NCBI GenBank assembly: GCA_029891345.1
Contig: CM057009.1
Span: forward strand, 293,338,966 to 293,402,965
DNA from: Dryococelus australis
Lineage: Eukaryota; Arthropoda; Insecta; Phasmatodea; Phasmatidae
Length of the DNA: 64,000 bases
Direction of reading: 5' to 3'
Below are positions 11,772-22,850 of this stretch, one piece after another (within the stretch, counting starts at the first letter, position 1; the number at the start of each line of letters is the position of its first letter). The position numbers were made by a program, and so were the translations under genes. The notes under the pieces were generated by a model. The model ran no database searches. It saw nothing but the letters and a program-made list of their open reading frames with translations, and was not told the DNA's origin.

Positions 11772-12186
11772 GACTATTCACGGTAAAATGAGCACTTTCG
11801 AAAGACCTGCTTAAGATCTACTTGTACGCACGTTGTGTAATCCTCCGCCTTATGTAAAATTAACATTGCCGTGCGTCTCATCACTTTATTCGTGCGTTGG
11901 TCATGCGAAACTGTGGAATTATTAGAGAAGTAAATAAGTTACGAATGTGCTAATTCTTATACTAAGACGCATAAAAAACAGGGGAAAAAATTAGTAATTT
12001 CAGTTTGCACAAATGGTTACCTAACGCTATTTATTTGACGTTAAGAAGTGAAACTATTTCCCATTCATCGTTACCAACTTTGCTGGGCGCATGTCACTCA
12101 GTGCGCCCGTTAAAATATATGCAGGAATGCGCAGTGACATTTTTCTTAAGTTGATTTCAAAAATGCTCACTTTATTGTGAACAGCC
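11772..12186 (+). mobile_element. Family A MITE, full length
   Basis: The left end GACTATTCACGGTAAAATGA pairs with the right end TCACTTTATTGTGAACAGCC. All internal family blocks are present, including GCTTAAGATCTACTTGTACG and CATCGTTACCAAC. The length is 415 bp. Confidence 0.85.
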
Positions 12187-12289
12187 TTAATCAGCTTTGC
12201 TGTATGGCGCGTCCTTACTGCTGTTGGAGAAGAACTGCACCGCCGTTCCTCAACACTGCAACTAAGTACCTCAGCGCGGGCGGTACAAG

Positions 12290-12650
12290 CCCCGGGATTC
12301 CGTGGGAGAAAAAAAGGGGGGGGGGGGTTATTCTCCCACTGGCATGTCATTTGGAAGTCGGTTTGTTATGTGAGGCTAGCCCCCTTCGCCCACCGCCCCA
12401 TAACAATGTGCGGGCGGAGGCATACCCTCTTGTCCGCAACAGGATCAGCCCGCTGTTCCTACAGCATTCCATTGCCCAAAAAAGATTGCCCTCCCCCCCT
12501 AATGCCCATGGTATTGAAAAAAAAAGGGGGGGGCGAGGCAGCAGTGAGGCTGCTACCTAGGCCTATTGTCCCTACCGGCGGTAATTTGGAAAATGTGCAA
12601 ATTTTTTTGTATCCTGCACGAGGATTTTGGTTCCACAGTCAGGCTTTAGT
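12290..12650. other. GC-rich stretch with two A-run/G-run junctions
   Basis: Runs of A followed directly by long runs of G occur near 12309-12327 and 12517-12533, separated by CCC-rich sequence. Overlapping open frames of 109-127 codons are low complexity and unrecognised. Confidence 0.4.
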
Positions 12651-12656
12651 AATCAT

Positions 12657-12938
12657 TAGAGACCCGGAAATTTCTCAGGTTCATTTGGCAGCAAGCTAGA
12701 CATTAAAATCCTTTGTGTACTCGATCCTCTGTTAGTTGTTCATTTACCGATGCTCCAGTTTTACTCCGGACTAGGTGGAACGGTATTTGGTACTTGTTTA
12801 ATTGCAGGTTAGTTATGGGCTCAAATTCGAATAGGGCTTGTCTTACAAGCTGCGATCACATTGAAAAAGGAAGTCAAATGCACTGCTTTTGGAGTATAGT
12901 TTGTCCTCAAATGAATTCGTGAGATTTCCGGGACTCTA
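12657..12938 (+). mobile_element. hAT-like family D MITE
   Basis: The ends TAGAGACCCGGAAATTTCTC and, inverted, TAGAGTCCCGGAAATCTCAC enclose 282 bp. The flanking 8-mers GTAATCAT (12649-12656) and GTAATAAT (12939-12946) agree at seven of eight positions. A 69-codon frame inside has no recognisable domain. Confidence 0.85.
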
Positions 12939-13075
12939 GTAATAATTAAAAATCGATTCCAAAGCAAAAAAAAAAAAAAACGTGAATCTAATTCTCAAAA
13001 GTATGAGAAGTGTGTGCCAATAGTGTGGAATGGTTTAGGGGTGAATTAATGAACGTGAGTGGTGTTAATTATTAC

Positions 13076-13348
13076 TGGAGACCCGAGAATTTCGCGGGTA
13101 CATTTCTAGACAAGTTGGAATTCACACACTTGTATGTTCATGTTATTTTTGTAATTGGTCGACGTGTTGTTTCACACCTCATGTATATAAATGAGCCAAT
13201 AACCAACATGCAATAAATTGCACGCCCAACCACAGCATTTTACTACCACAACAATCAACCTATAAACAGTTGATATCTGTACGAGAGTATATAGGACTGT
13301 GAAGACTTGCCTACAGGTAATTGAACTCGCGAAATTCTCTGGTCTCTA
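13076..13348 (+). mobile_element. hAT-like family D MITE, uninterrupted
   Basis: The left end TGGAGACCCGAGAATTTCGC and the inverted right end TAGAGACCAGAGAATTTCGC flank 273 bp. The 8-mers ATTATTAC (13068-13075) and ATCATTAC (13349-13356) are a seven-of-eight target duplication. This copy shows the undisturbed sequence at the point where the D copy near 4.8 kb carries an A element. Confidence 0.88.
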
Positions 13349-13539
13349 ATCATTACGTTAACCTTTGAGAATTAGTAATAATATTCACTAACCTCGAGTT
13401 AGAAGTTTAATAATACGGCGCGGGACTAAAAATGAAGTACATGCTGGAGTCTGGCGGCGATTGGGTGTTGTTGTGTGACTGAAAATCGGATGTTTGTAGG
13501 ATGGTGCGTATTCTGCCGGGCCGTTCTGTTGCCATTCAG

Positions 13540-13738
13540 CTGAAGTTCGGTCCGTGACGAGCTATACACTAGGGTTGAGTCGAGATATTTGGGCGGATCT
13601 TAACAACGAGGTTTTCATAATGGAGCAGCACCGGAATGCAAGGTTGGAGGAAACTGAAGATCCCCGAGAAAACCCATCGGCCAGCGGCGTCGTCCTGCAC
13701 GATTTCCACTTGTGAAAATCCGGGAGTGACCCGGGCGG
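13540..13738 (-). mobile_element. SINE family S body, reverse, lacking the tRNA head
   Basis: On the minus strand the sequence runs through GGATTTTCACAAGTGGAAAT, CCGCTGGCCGATGGGTTTTC and CCTTGCATTCCGGTGCTGCT to CTCGTTGTTAAGATCC. The same blocks follow a tRNA-like head in the copy at 61.0 kb. Here the head region is absent. Confidence 0.75.
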
Positions 13739-14056
13739 GGAGAATATGATGAAAAAGTTATTTCACATACGTAAGCATTTCTTTGCTAAAGATTTATTTT
13801 TGAGACAACCAAAATCGCTTTGTTTGTGTGAAACAACAGAGTGCGTGTTTGTCACACACAAGTTTTGTTTGTAACGATGACATTTGGTTACATCAACAAA
13901 ATTTTTATGTGGCACTTCTATTTATAATTATAATTTTACCGACAGGAACAAATATTGTTTGCCCCAAGCATTTCTTTCTTTCAGTGATGAACGAATTCAG
14001 TTGCAAATGACATAAGTATGGTGTGATGCGTACCATACAATCCGTGGATGGTGAAA

Positions 14057-14075
14057 GTGTGTGTGTGTGTGTGTG
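14057..14075. repeat. Short GT microsatellite
   Basis: About nine GT units, followed by GC and G-rich sequence. Confidence 0.85.
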
Positions 14076-14301
14076 CGTGGAGGAAAGGAAAGGGAGCCAG
14101 TTTCTTCCACATTAAATCTTTCCCGTGTGAGGCGTTGTAATTTCATGTTCACACATACAATTTCAATTTAAAAACTTTGCCTTCATGTTCCAAGGAGACG
14201 AGCGCCAGGTAATTGCATTTTGTTTCATGTGTAATTTTGAAGGCCCGGGGGATTTTCGCCCCACGCTACCATAATTTTCGAGTACTTGGTACCTAATTTA
14301 A

Positions 14302-14898
14302 CTCATTCAGACCCAGTGTATACAATTGTGTACATTACGCGCGTGTAGATTATTTTTGGTCTGTACTGCACACTGCGAAGCTCATTGACAATGATATAAC
14401 GTGTGGGTCAACGATTCGCAGTCTTATTGGTCTAGGTCAAGATTGGTTCATATAACTGTAGCATAACATGTAACCTACAGCTCATTGGCTGTGATGACAA
14501 CGAAACAAGTGTTGTGTCGATTTAAGTAGAGCACACCTCATAAATGTTTTTGTCTGCAACACCGCGGAAACCGTAAATTATAGTTAGGGATAGGAACATT
14601 TCGCGAGTTCATTTCAGGACAAGATAGACGTCAAACACGTGTACACTGATGTTGACTTTGCAATTGGATCTCAGTTTATTAGACACGCCCTGTACGACAC
14701 TCGGCCGATAGCATACTTGCAAGGAAACCAGTAGCGCGTGCCATACCGCCAGGTGTGGAGTAACACTGGCTACTCTATGGGGCAGCAACCAATCAACAAA
14801 CATCTGAGGCTCGAGTATACACATGACTGTGGAGTCTAGCTTACAGGTAATTGAACTCGCGAATTTCCCTATCCCTAATTATAGTACGTCTGAAAGGG
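14302..14898 (-). mobile_element. piggyBac-like family E MITE split by a D element
   Basis: TTAA at 14298-14301 precedes the left end CTCATTCAGACCCAGTG; the right end GTCTGAAAGGG is followed by TTAG. Removing the D element at 14585-14877 and one 8-bp duplication leaves 296 bp, almost the length of the intact E copy at 39665-39959 (295 bp). A CCCTTTC-like end next to TTAA is the hallmark of piggyBac-type insertion. No transposase is present. Confidence 0.75.
14585..14877 (+). mobile_element. hAT-like family D MITE with exact 8-bp duplication, nested
   Basis: The ends TAGGGATAGGAACATTTCGC and, inverted, TAGGGATAGGGAAATTCGCG flank 293 bp. ATTATAGT occurs at 14577-14584 and 14878-14885 exactly. 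It lies inside the E copy at 14302-14898, so D moved after this E copy had landed. Confidence 0.93.
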
Positions 14899-14902
14899 TT
14901 AG

Positions 14903-15690
14903 TTATGGGAAAGGATGTGTTCACTTGCAAATGAGTTGCTCATTATTCGGCTGTTATTTACCGTAAAGGCGATTCACCACATATTGCGTCATTTTCTACA
15001 AATTCCGGTTCAATATTGCTAGTATTTGATTCGTCAGGAGCATTGCTGCAGTTTTGGTGAAAATCCTTCTCGCTATATCGCTGAAGTTTTTCAAATAAAA
15101 TGTTATTACGTAGTCATTGCGTGTGTTACATGAGAATAATGAAAAATGTGTAAAATATGAGAGTAACATGATGCAAGCCGAAGTAGTTTGGAAGAGAGAA
15201 ACCTTGATAGTCACATCCGTAAGACGACGCTAAGCTAGCTATATGCAGTTTGCTCTCAAGTACAAGTAGACATTTTCAGTGTGTAGTGAGTGCTCATAAG
15301 TGATTCCAAGCGTGTCAAAATATATATAATCAGATTACGATACACGAACCATCCAGATATTTGCGTCTTTGTTTTATTTTCAATGACCGCTTTATTCAAA
15401 TACTCAAATTATTATTTGATACCTGTAAGCAGAGGATCTTGTTTAATTTGTCTGTTTTATGTTTTATATTGGTTGAAAATATTTCGTCCGTTCAGTATGT
15501 AATTTTTCTTCCGTTGGTTATTTTTTTGTAGTCAGCACAGACAATAAGAAAATTGAAATAAAATTCCTAGTATAAACAGGAGGAAATGAACTGTTTTTCT
15601 GGTAAGTTTTTGACACACAAAACGGAGCTGCAAGGATGTTATAACCTTTAAATGGTGGTAGAAGTTAGTTTTTTTTGTAACTGTTACAAT
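14903..15690. other. No gene or repeat recognised
   Basis: AT-rich, with frames of 70-72 codons at most (14996-15214 reverse, 15290-15502 forward). Their predicted peptides are hydrophobic but of low complexity, and I recognise no domain. Confidence 0.45.
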
Positions 15691-15699
15691 TCTCCCAAC

Positions 15700-15895
15700 G
15701 CCAGTAGGCTAAACCAAGACCGTTAAGGGATGGAGGTCTGAATTAAATAAAATAGTTAATTACAATTTCCTAATTATATTTAGGCCTACAATAACTTCAA
15801 ACAAAATTCTCTCGACTCAACATCTTACATTAAATTTATATTCCTTTTGTTTACAATTATATATATTTACAATAATATATAGTTATAAAAATGCT
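15700..15895 (+). repeat. Repeat family K, copy 1
   Basis: GGCTAAACCAAGACCGTTAA, GGGATGGAGGTCTGAATTAA and AATTCTCTCGACTCAACATC are matched in order by the copy at 51.96-52.20 kb. Similarity fades into AT-rich DNA on the right. Element class is unknown; it could be part of a retroelement. Confidence 0.65.
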
Positions 15896-16083
15896 CCTAT
15901 TAATTTATATTAAAATGTATGCTAGTTGTGAAAAACATAATTGTTATGAAGTATATGTATTCTTTCATACGCAATATAAATCATACTGTCGTGACAGTTT
16001 TGGTTTTGTGTACTTTTTAATGTGTTCTGCATGTCTTACAGTCGATGTGCAATGCTCCATTCGAAGGCACTCTCCTAGGTAAA

Positions 16084-16441
16084 AGCTGTTCACGATTAAG
16101 TGAGCACTTTTGAAATCAACATTAGAAAAAAGTCACTGCTCCTGCCTGCATATATTGTAACGGGTGCACTGAGTGACATGCGCACAGTATATAGTTGGTA
16201 ACGATGGTTGGAAAGTAGTAGATACGTATTTTAACGTCGAATAAAAAGTGTTAGGTGACAATTTGGGAAGACTTAAAATATTGACTTTTATAATAATTTT
16301 AAAGTCCCGCTTGATTAACGCATAAATAAAGTGATGAGGCCCATGACAATGTTACTTTTGTGTAAGGTGAAATACTACAAAATATGCATATAAGTAGATC
16401 TTAAGCAGGGCTTTAAAGTGCTTATTTTACCGTGAACAGCC
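16084..16441 (-). mobile_element. Family A MITE, internally shortened, reverse
   Basis: The left end AGCTGTTCACGATTAAGTGA and the right end CTTATTTTACCGTGAACAGCC are present. At 358 bp it is about 60 bp shorter than full copies, with the loss in the central AT-rich part. Confidence 0.8.
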
Positions 16442-16449
16442 TACGTGCA

Positions 16450-16950
16450 TTTTTAATGGACGACCATATACAGTAAACTGGGTTCTTTTTTTTATCACAA
16501 TAAGAAAAAGGGCGAAAAGAAGACGGGTATATTTCTAACAATTTCACACTGTCATGTTGGGCAACCCATTAACTCCATGGCAACGATCATTTTTCCAATG
16601 GCAGGAGGACTCATAATGGTCTGAAAGAAAAAAGGAACTAAGAAGTGCTTTCAAAAGTGTCGAAATGACGGCTAACCATTTATGCCCCAATGAACGAACG
16701 TGTATCGCTGGCCGCCACTTAAAATAAAGCTGTGCATTGAAAAACTTTTGAAACGATGGAGTGGTCCTTCGAGTGGGAAGTGATTCAACAGACCGCAGTT
16801 AACAAGAAAACCCATGAAGAGGCGTCCTTGTCCGCGGAAAACAAAAAAAACAAAGGATGATGTTAGCGCCGCTGTTTATTTCCCGCGTTTATTGTCGGCG
16901 AAAACGTTGCGTGCCAAAACACGGCCTGGAGAAAGCTGAAAGAAGTTTTA
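16450..16950. other. No gene recognised
   Basis: Mixed-composition DNA with no repeat border and no coding frame that I recognise. Confidence 0.4.
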
Positions 16951-16954
16951 TGAA

Positions 16955-17360
16955 CAATGGCCGGCCATTCTTTCGCCAGGCGAACTGCCGAAAGCACAAA
17001 CATACAGAAGCGCGCGCGTCTGTAGTGCGCTTGTGATGCGAGAGCAATGTCGAATAAATGGTCGACAGTGTTGCCAAATAGGGCGTTACCGTACGGACAC
17101 GAAACACACAGCCGAAAGCCGGCCCGCTGTTGCCTGCCTGCCTGCCTGGTCGCTGGAGCAGGGTGTAGAGAGCGGGCAGCTGGCCGGCCCACGACAGTGT
17201 TGCCAAACCTGCGCGCGGTGAGCGGCCACCCGCCCCGTACCAACTTAGGCGGTGCGGCGGCGTTACCAACTCTCGCTGCCTGCAGTCCTCACCTTTTCGG
17301 CCTGCGCCAGCCTTCCGCCAGCCAGCTTTTTAAATCTCGACCGTCGGAGACGCCCAGGGG
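16955..17360. other. GC-rich, CpG-containing patch
   Basis: GC content rises sharply against the AT-rich background and CpG dinucleotides are frequent. Three TGCC units stand at 17134-17147, and ACAGTGTTGCCAAA occurs twice (17066, 17193). Frames of 119-126 codons are open in several phases on both strands, which is expected when stop codons are rare, and none resembles a known protein. It could be a promoter-type island or a GC-rich repeat. Confidence 0.4.
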
Positions 17361-17575
17361 GTTCACACCAAGCTTAAGAATTATGCAGATACGGCCGACC
17401 GCGTAGCACGCGGAACTATGTCTTCTGTAACTATGAGTCACAATTTCTAATTACGCCTTCTGTAGTTTCTATATAACCACCTAACCTTACATAACTAACC
17501 TTACATAACAACCGGCATTCAGTCAGTCATTATTCAAGGCTGACATGTTTTGGCAAAAACATAAACATGCTATTA

Positions 17576-17895
17576 TAGTCCATCCACGGTTACTTCCAAT
17601 TTTCTGAAGTTCTGCTAAAGTTTTACTTTCAGAATAGTCCTCCGCCCCATGCAAACAAAACTTAAGTAAGTATAGAATATTGCGCCAAAGGGCAGCGCAC
17701 CGCATTTGTGCCCAGTCACTTTAATATTATTTTGCATAGGAACTATTTCTTACTAGGCATTACCAACACAACTAATTTCTCCCCGTTTTGGTTTATATTA
17801 AATATAAAACAAATATATTAATATATAGATCAAATACAAGTAAACGTTCAATTTAACCGAAATATACTTTTACGTTAAGGAAAACATTATGGACA
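17576..17895 (+). mobile_element. Family B MITE, right-truncated
   Basis: The left end TAGTCCATCCACGGTTACTT is followed by CTTTCAGAATAGTCCTCCGC, AATATTATTTTGCATAGGAA and TTACTAGGCATTACCAACAC. Similarity ends near AATATACTTTTACGTTAAGG, so roughly the last quarter is missing. Confidence 0.8.
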
Positions 17896-18247
17896 TGACC
17901 TGCCAAATTCTATTGTTAACAAGCATATTGTACTACACAGTTCATCTATATGTGAATTCTTAACCCATATTTTTTTTGAGGCGCTGTGTTCACAGATATT
18001 TTTAATCTCGTTGCGCAGGCCAGATGCATTCGCATGTTTGTTCTTCTAGCACCAACATCTGTGACTTGTGGGCATAACACCGGCCACGTGGTATGCCTGC
18101 TGCGTTTCAGGCGAAAACCTTCGCGTTTCCTTCATATACGCACACTTCCTTCACCACGTTTTAGGCTAACAGTCTTAATAGCGAGCAAGGCACAAAAAGG
18201 AATGCAAGCTGCGTATGCTATATTTCTGAAATCTTCAATTATATTAC

Positions 18248-18560
18248 CGAGCGAGGTGGCGCAGATGCAACTCATGGGACTCGCATTCGACAGGACTCGA
18301 GTTTGATTCCCGGTCCCTCTATCCTGATTTCAGTTTTCCATGGTTTCCGGAAATCACTCCAGGCGAATGCTTGGATGGGTCATGGGTCCCCGACAACGGC
18401 CATGGCCGATTCCTTCCCCTTTCTTCCACAAAGCGGTATCCACAATAGAGCGTCGTGACGCTCTATTGTGAATACCGCTTAAACCTTCTTCCCTAAGCAA
18501 CTTGCTCCGGCTCTAATGACCTCGATGTCGATGAGAAGTTAAGCCCATTTATCTACCTAC
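18248..18560 (+). mobile_element. tRNA-derived SINE with 15-bp target duplication
   Basis: The element starts CGAGCGAGGTGGCGCAGATG, an A-box-type sequence, and carries the B-box-like GAGTTTGATTCCCGG near 18299. A conserved-looking body (GGAAATCACTCCAGGCGAAT) follows. CTTCAATTATATTAC at 18233-18247 and CTTCAATGATATTAC at 18561-18575 form a target duplication with one mismatch, typical of LINE-driven insertion. The tail lacks a poly-A run. A palindrome at 18431-18480 interrupts the body. Confidence 0.9.
18431..18480. repeat. 24-bp-arm palindrome inside the SINE
   Basis: The left arm AAGCGGTATCCACAATAGAG continuing to CGTC is mirrored by GACGCTCTATTGTGAATACCGCTT on the other side of a 2-nt centre (GT). 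There is one arm mismatch (C versus T), which would be tolerated as G-U in RNA. It may be a tiny foldback insertion or a structural part of this SINE. Confidence 0.9.
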
Positions 18561-18659
18561 CTTCAATGATATTACTTTGTAATCGAAGTGGCCACCTATT
18601 TTTCGCGTACAGATTTACACGCGGGATAAACTTCAACAAACTCTGAGCATATGTACTGC

Positions 18660-19185
18660 TTTACTTCGGTTATTGGCCGCGTGTCTTTGCGAGATACATT
18701 TTCTTACACGACTGGTCAAGTCATAGACTAAAGATGTGGTAGACCGCTTATTCGTCTCCTGCACAAGTACCCAACATTGACCTACCTCAAAGGAACACTA
18801 CTGTCAGTCACATGGGCAATAGTGATGAACGTGTTCGCTTATATCTGAATTTTTTAAATAACAAGCATAATTATATTAATAAAAAACTTTTACCGCTACG
18901 AATTTAATCAAAAAACCGTTACGATTTGGTTGGAGGAAGTATAAAAGCATCTCAAAAGCACATGTTTATTAAACAGTGTTCTAATCTCAAATCCAATCCA
19001 CGCCATTTTCGCTAGACGTGTGGCAGAAAAGTACTTCAATGTTGGGACTCGGGAGATTGGTTGTGCGCAGCCAGTGAGATCGGTCTACCTCATATTCAGT
19101 CTATGGGTCCAGTCCGAATTAAGTTACTCCGATACAACACTGCCGTGATTCGCAGACGGACAGCTAACGCGAGTAGCAATTCAAA
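18660..19185 (+). repeat. Repeat family J, copy 2
   Basis: TTATTCGTCTCCTGCACAAG, GACCTACCTCAAAGG, AAGCATCTCAAAAGCACATG, GTGTGGCAGAAAAGTACTTC and GATTCGCAGACGGACAGCTA parallel blocks in copy 1. The order is mostly conserved, but the GCGTGTCTTTGCGAGA block lies at the left here and at the right in copy 1. Confidence 0.65.
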
Positions 19186-19251
19186 TCGTCCATGCCCGAT
19201 TTTGAGGTGAAGAGTGTCCTGGGCACGCCGTCGGCAAGCGCCCCCTCCCCT

Positions 19252-19642
19252 ACTTAGAAATAAGTCACTTCTGCTACCTGCATATATTTGAACCGGTTTA
19301 CTGGGTGACATGCGCCCAGTAAAGTTGCTAACGATGGAGGGGAAATAGTTCAATGTCTTTAACGTCGAATTAGAAACGTTAGGTAACCATTTGTAAAAAA
19401 AAAAAAAAATATATATATTTCTTTCGCTTTCTTTCTTTCTGTTAATGCAGAGTGTAAGAATGAGCGGACTTGTAAAATATTTACTTTTCTAATATTTTCA
19501 CAGTTTCACTTGACGGAAGCATGAATAAAGTGGTATGGCCCATGGCAGCGTTAATTTTACGTAAGGTGGAAAGATGCATAACATGCATACAAGTAGATCT
19601 TGAGCAGGGCTTTCAAAAGTGTTCAGGTTAACATGAATAGCC
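19252..19642 (-). mobile_element. Family A MITE, one end missing, reverse
   Basis: It begins inside the family sequence at CTTAGAAATAAGTCACTTCT and runs to the diverged end AACATGAATAGCC. The outer 25 bp of the left end are absent. Confidence 0.8.
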
Positions 19643-19649
19643 TTTACCA

Positions 19650-20640
19650 GCCTTAGCTCTCGCTGCTATTATGAATATTACGTACAAATACAAATCAGAG
19701 GCGTATCTCGCAGCTTTACTTTATTGCAATATTTATTCATGATTCTGTATTAATCTTTTCTTTATTTTGTAATTTTTCCTTCCTCAGACATGGCTCTTCA
19801 AAACCTCTTGCGCCCCTGGGCACGTGCCCAGTCTGCCCGTAAAATCGGGCCTGAAATCATCCACTCACGGTAGTGGATCTGAGCTTAAGTGGTTTGGAGT
19901 ACACCTAGTCGTTGAATCTTTTTGCGAAAAAACTAGCAATCTGTCCCCAATTTTAAGCCTTTTGTTGAAATTACTGAAAAAATATATATTTATTTGGAGC
20001 ATTATCTCTTATTATTCAATTACCGTCGCTTCAGGGGAATCCGTAATAAACAATATCGACCGCTTCAAGGTCACATCCGGCCGCAAGGAAGCATAGAGAC
20101 TGCGATGGAAAACAGCATAAACATTCTTCGCGTGTGTTTTGGTTTTTTCTCCCTCAGAATTTTAAGCTGTGAGTGTATGGTTTTTATACATCAATCCCAT
20201 CAGAAAAGACACAGTATTGTTTAAAACACTGTTTTGCAGAAGATTAAATGCCGTAACAGAGGACTAGCTACTTAAAGCGATTTCCGCTGACTTTCACACT
20301 TTTCAACGACCATATTTTCAATAAACAAATTTGTGAATGGGCAACAATATATTGATTTTCATTTCTGTCCTGAAAAATACATATTGAACTTAAATTATTC
20401 TATGTTTTTTTTAAAAATTGGAATAGACACAGGTGCTTGCAATTAGAGGGAGGCCACTTAAAAGTTCCCAAACGATTCCCGATGTCAGCAGGGATTGCAT
20501 TTCTCATAGTCGGCGGTGATTTCTTTGTATTTACAACTTCGGTATATTCCGTCAATTTTTAACCATGTTGTGTGGAAATAACTGTTATAGTCTTCTGTCG
20601 GACTTACAAGATATGAATGTTTCACTGAAACATGTTCGGT
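19650..20640. other. No gene recognised
   Basis: GTGGATCTGAGCTTAAG at 19870 and GAATCTTTTTGCGAAAAAAC nearby recur near 11690-11755, so a further low-copy repeat probably lies here. The 90-codon frame at 19824-20096 has no recognisable domain. Confidence 0.4.
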
Positions 20641-20643
20641 AAA

Positions 20644-21056
20644 GACTGTTCACGATAATGTGAGCACTTTTAAAATGAACCTTAGAAAAATGTCACTGCC
20701 CACGCCTGCTTATATTTTAACGGGCGCACTGAGGGACATGTTCCCGGTAAAGTTGGGTACGGTGGATGTAAAGTAGTTCCATAAACAAACGCCGAAAAAA
20801 AAAGTGCTAGGTAACAATTTGTGATAACTTAAATTATTTATTTCGCTTTCTTTCTTTTAATGCAGAGTGTAAGAATGAGCGGACTTGTAAAATATTTACT
20901 TTTCTAATCATTTCAGTGTTTCACCTGACCGAAGCACGAATAAAGAGGCGAGACCAATGGTGATGTGAATTTTACATAAGGCGGTGGAATACACAACGTG
21001 CACACAATTAGAACTTAAGCAGGGCTTTCAAAAGTGCTCATTTTGTCGTGAACAAC
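20644..21056 (-). mobile_element. Family A MITE, full length, reverse
   Basis: The ends GACTGTTCACGATAATGTGA and TCATTTTGTCGTGAACAAC are recognisable but diverged. The length is 413 bp, and the internal blocks are complete. It abuts a D copy on its right side. Confidence 0.82.
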
Positions 21057-21066
21057 TTATCATCAT

Positions 21067-21346
21067 TAGCGGCCGGAAATTATCGAATTCGTTCGAGGAC
21101 AAGCTGGTCATCTCTCATATGTACCTTTTGCTTACTTTCTTTCAATTGGGTCGCAGTTTGGAAGCAATGCCCTGGACGAACTCCAGCCAATAAATGACTA
21201 GCCGGCAAGAAAACAGGCCAAATCTCATGCTACTTGGTCTGGGGCGAAACTGGAGCGTCAGAGAACGAGCACCTAACCGAAGATCGAGTACACAAAATAT
21301 TGTGGAGTCTAGCTTGTTGGCGAATGAACGCGCGAAATTTCGGGTT
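21067..21346 (+). mobile_element. hAT-like family D copy, diverged
   Basis: The left end CGGCCGGAAATTATCGAATTC, then GAGGACAAGCTGG, and the right part GTCTAGCTTGTTGGCGAATG plus GCGCGAAATTTCGGG match D ends. The outermost bases are degraded, so no 8-bp duplication can be claimed. Confidence 0.7.
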
Positions 21347-21474
21347 GTGTATTAATCGCTGTCGCACACGTAGGTGAATATTCTGTATTTCTTATTCGTA
21401 CTGCAGATTGGAATTTTTAATTCCAGCCACTGAAAACTCGTACAAGTCCACCCTTTCCACATGCAGTTGATATA

Positions 21475-21709
21475 GGCTGTTCACGGTAAAGTGAGCACTT
21501 TTGAGACACTAGTTATTTTTTCCTTTCAGCCATGTTTTATCCTTTAAGCATATTTTAAAATCAATATTGCCATTTAAGTAATAAACACATTGTGTATATT
21601 CCGGCGAACTTGAAAGTTAACGTCTGAGGCCAAAATAAGGTATAATTATTGCATTTTTTTTTTCCAAATGAGAGGGCTTTCAAAAGTGCTCACTTTACCA
21701 TGAATAGCG
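21475..21709. mobile_element. Short family A' MITE
   Basis: The ends GGCTGTTCACGGTAAAGTGA and CACTTTACCATGAATAGCG equal family A ends, but the interior differs: it carries TTCAGCCATGTTTTATCC and AAGTAATAAACACATTGTG and is only 235 bp. The copy at 53767-53998 has the same interior. Confidence 0.85.
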
Positions 21710-21714
21710 TATAA

Positions 21715-22570
21715 CAATTTTTTTTGTCCATTTAGCATTTCGTGACTAAGTATGTCTTCACGACTAACATTCTCGTGAAGACACTTGTTTGTTTTTCGTA
21801 ACATTCATTAACAGAAACGTTAGAACTTTATCTGCGTTTTTAGCATCAAACCGCCATATCTGCTCTAAATAAGTTTACCAGTTTTCCGCCAAGGACACAT
21901 TCACAGTCTCGGATTGCTTACAAATTTCAAGCTTTCGCGTAAAAATAAAAACTTATCGCTTAACCCTATGGAGTCACTTACAAATGTCATTTTAGGTCTT
22001 CGAGGGAGTACCTACACAAGCATCAGTATAGAAATCTTGCCATCAATCGAAACCGATGGAAATATATTCGTGTATGATATTTATTGGCAGCAGCTGTTTG
22101 TAAGACTACAGAATGTAGTCACGACGAGTGATGTCTCTCACATGTGCTGAGACTATGTTCCGTAGCCTCATAAACCACTGCTGCCAGTAACATAAAGCAC
22201 ACATAGATTTATATTGGTCCCGATGTAAAACAAAGGGTCGTCTGTATATCAGTACAGTTTCGAACAAAAGATTTGTTTGCTGCAACGCCTAACATTATAT
22301 ATTCATTTTTGACTGAGTGCATAATTTGAAGACAGTATCTGAAATATGTAAAGTATTACTGTCGTATTTTTTTAAAACAGGAATTATGAACGCTTGTGTT
22401 CGTTAAGTCACTTTTTTTGTTAGTATTACGATTAGTATTACAGGCCTTTGACCTTTACGTATGTACTCGTAAAATAGCGAGGGTAAAATTGATGGAAATG
22501 CAGGTTACTCCTTGGAGAATGAAGACCTTGTCTTACTTAGCACCTCCCGAGCTGCAATTGTAATAAATAA
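21715..22570. other. No gene or repeat recognised
   Basis: AT-rich sequence. The 78-codon frame at 21914-22150 has no recognisable domain. Confidence 0.4.
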
Positions 22571-22574
22571 CCTG

Positions 22575-22850
22575 CGGACGCCTCTGTCGAGTGTCACGTC
22601 TCCTTTCTCAAATGCTTCGTGTAATTGGTTGGGGTAGCGTGGACGCGACTCATTTCGCAGGAGACTTGCGGCGGGCCACTAACGGCTACCGCGCGGTCGT
22701 AACGCGTGCGAAGGCGGGTCCGGTAGCGCCGTTAAAAACACCTCGCGACGGCTACTGCCTCCCCGTCCACCAACTGGCAGCTCTCACTATGTGAGAGGAG
22801 AACTCCATCCCGTCAACGAACTCCATCCCGTCAACTGTTACGGGTCACTT
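22575..22850. other. GC-rich patch with an 18-bp duplication
   Basis: CpG-rich sequence that ends in two tandem copies of GAACTCCATCCCGTCAAC at 22800-22835. A 67-codon frame at 22591-22794 is unrecognised. Confidence 0.5.

Noticed and set aside
16863..17406. Overlapping frames of 119-126 codons on both strands
   Set aside because: Open in several phases at once within a GC-rich patch, with arginine- and proline-rich peptides that resemble nothing known.
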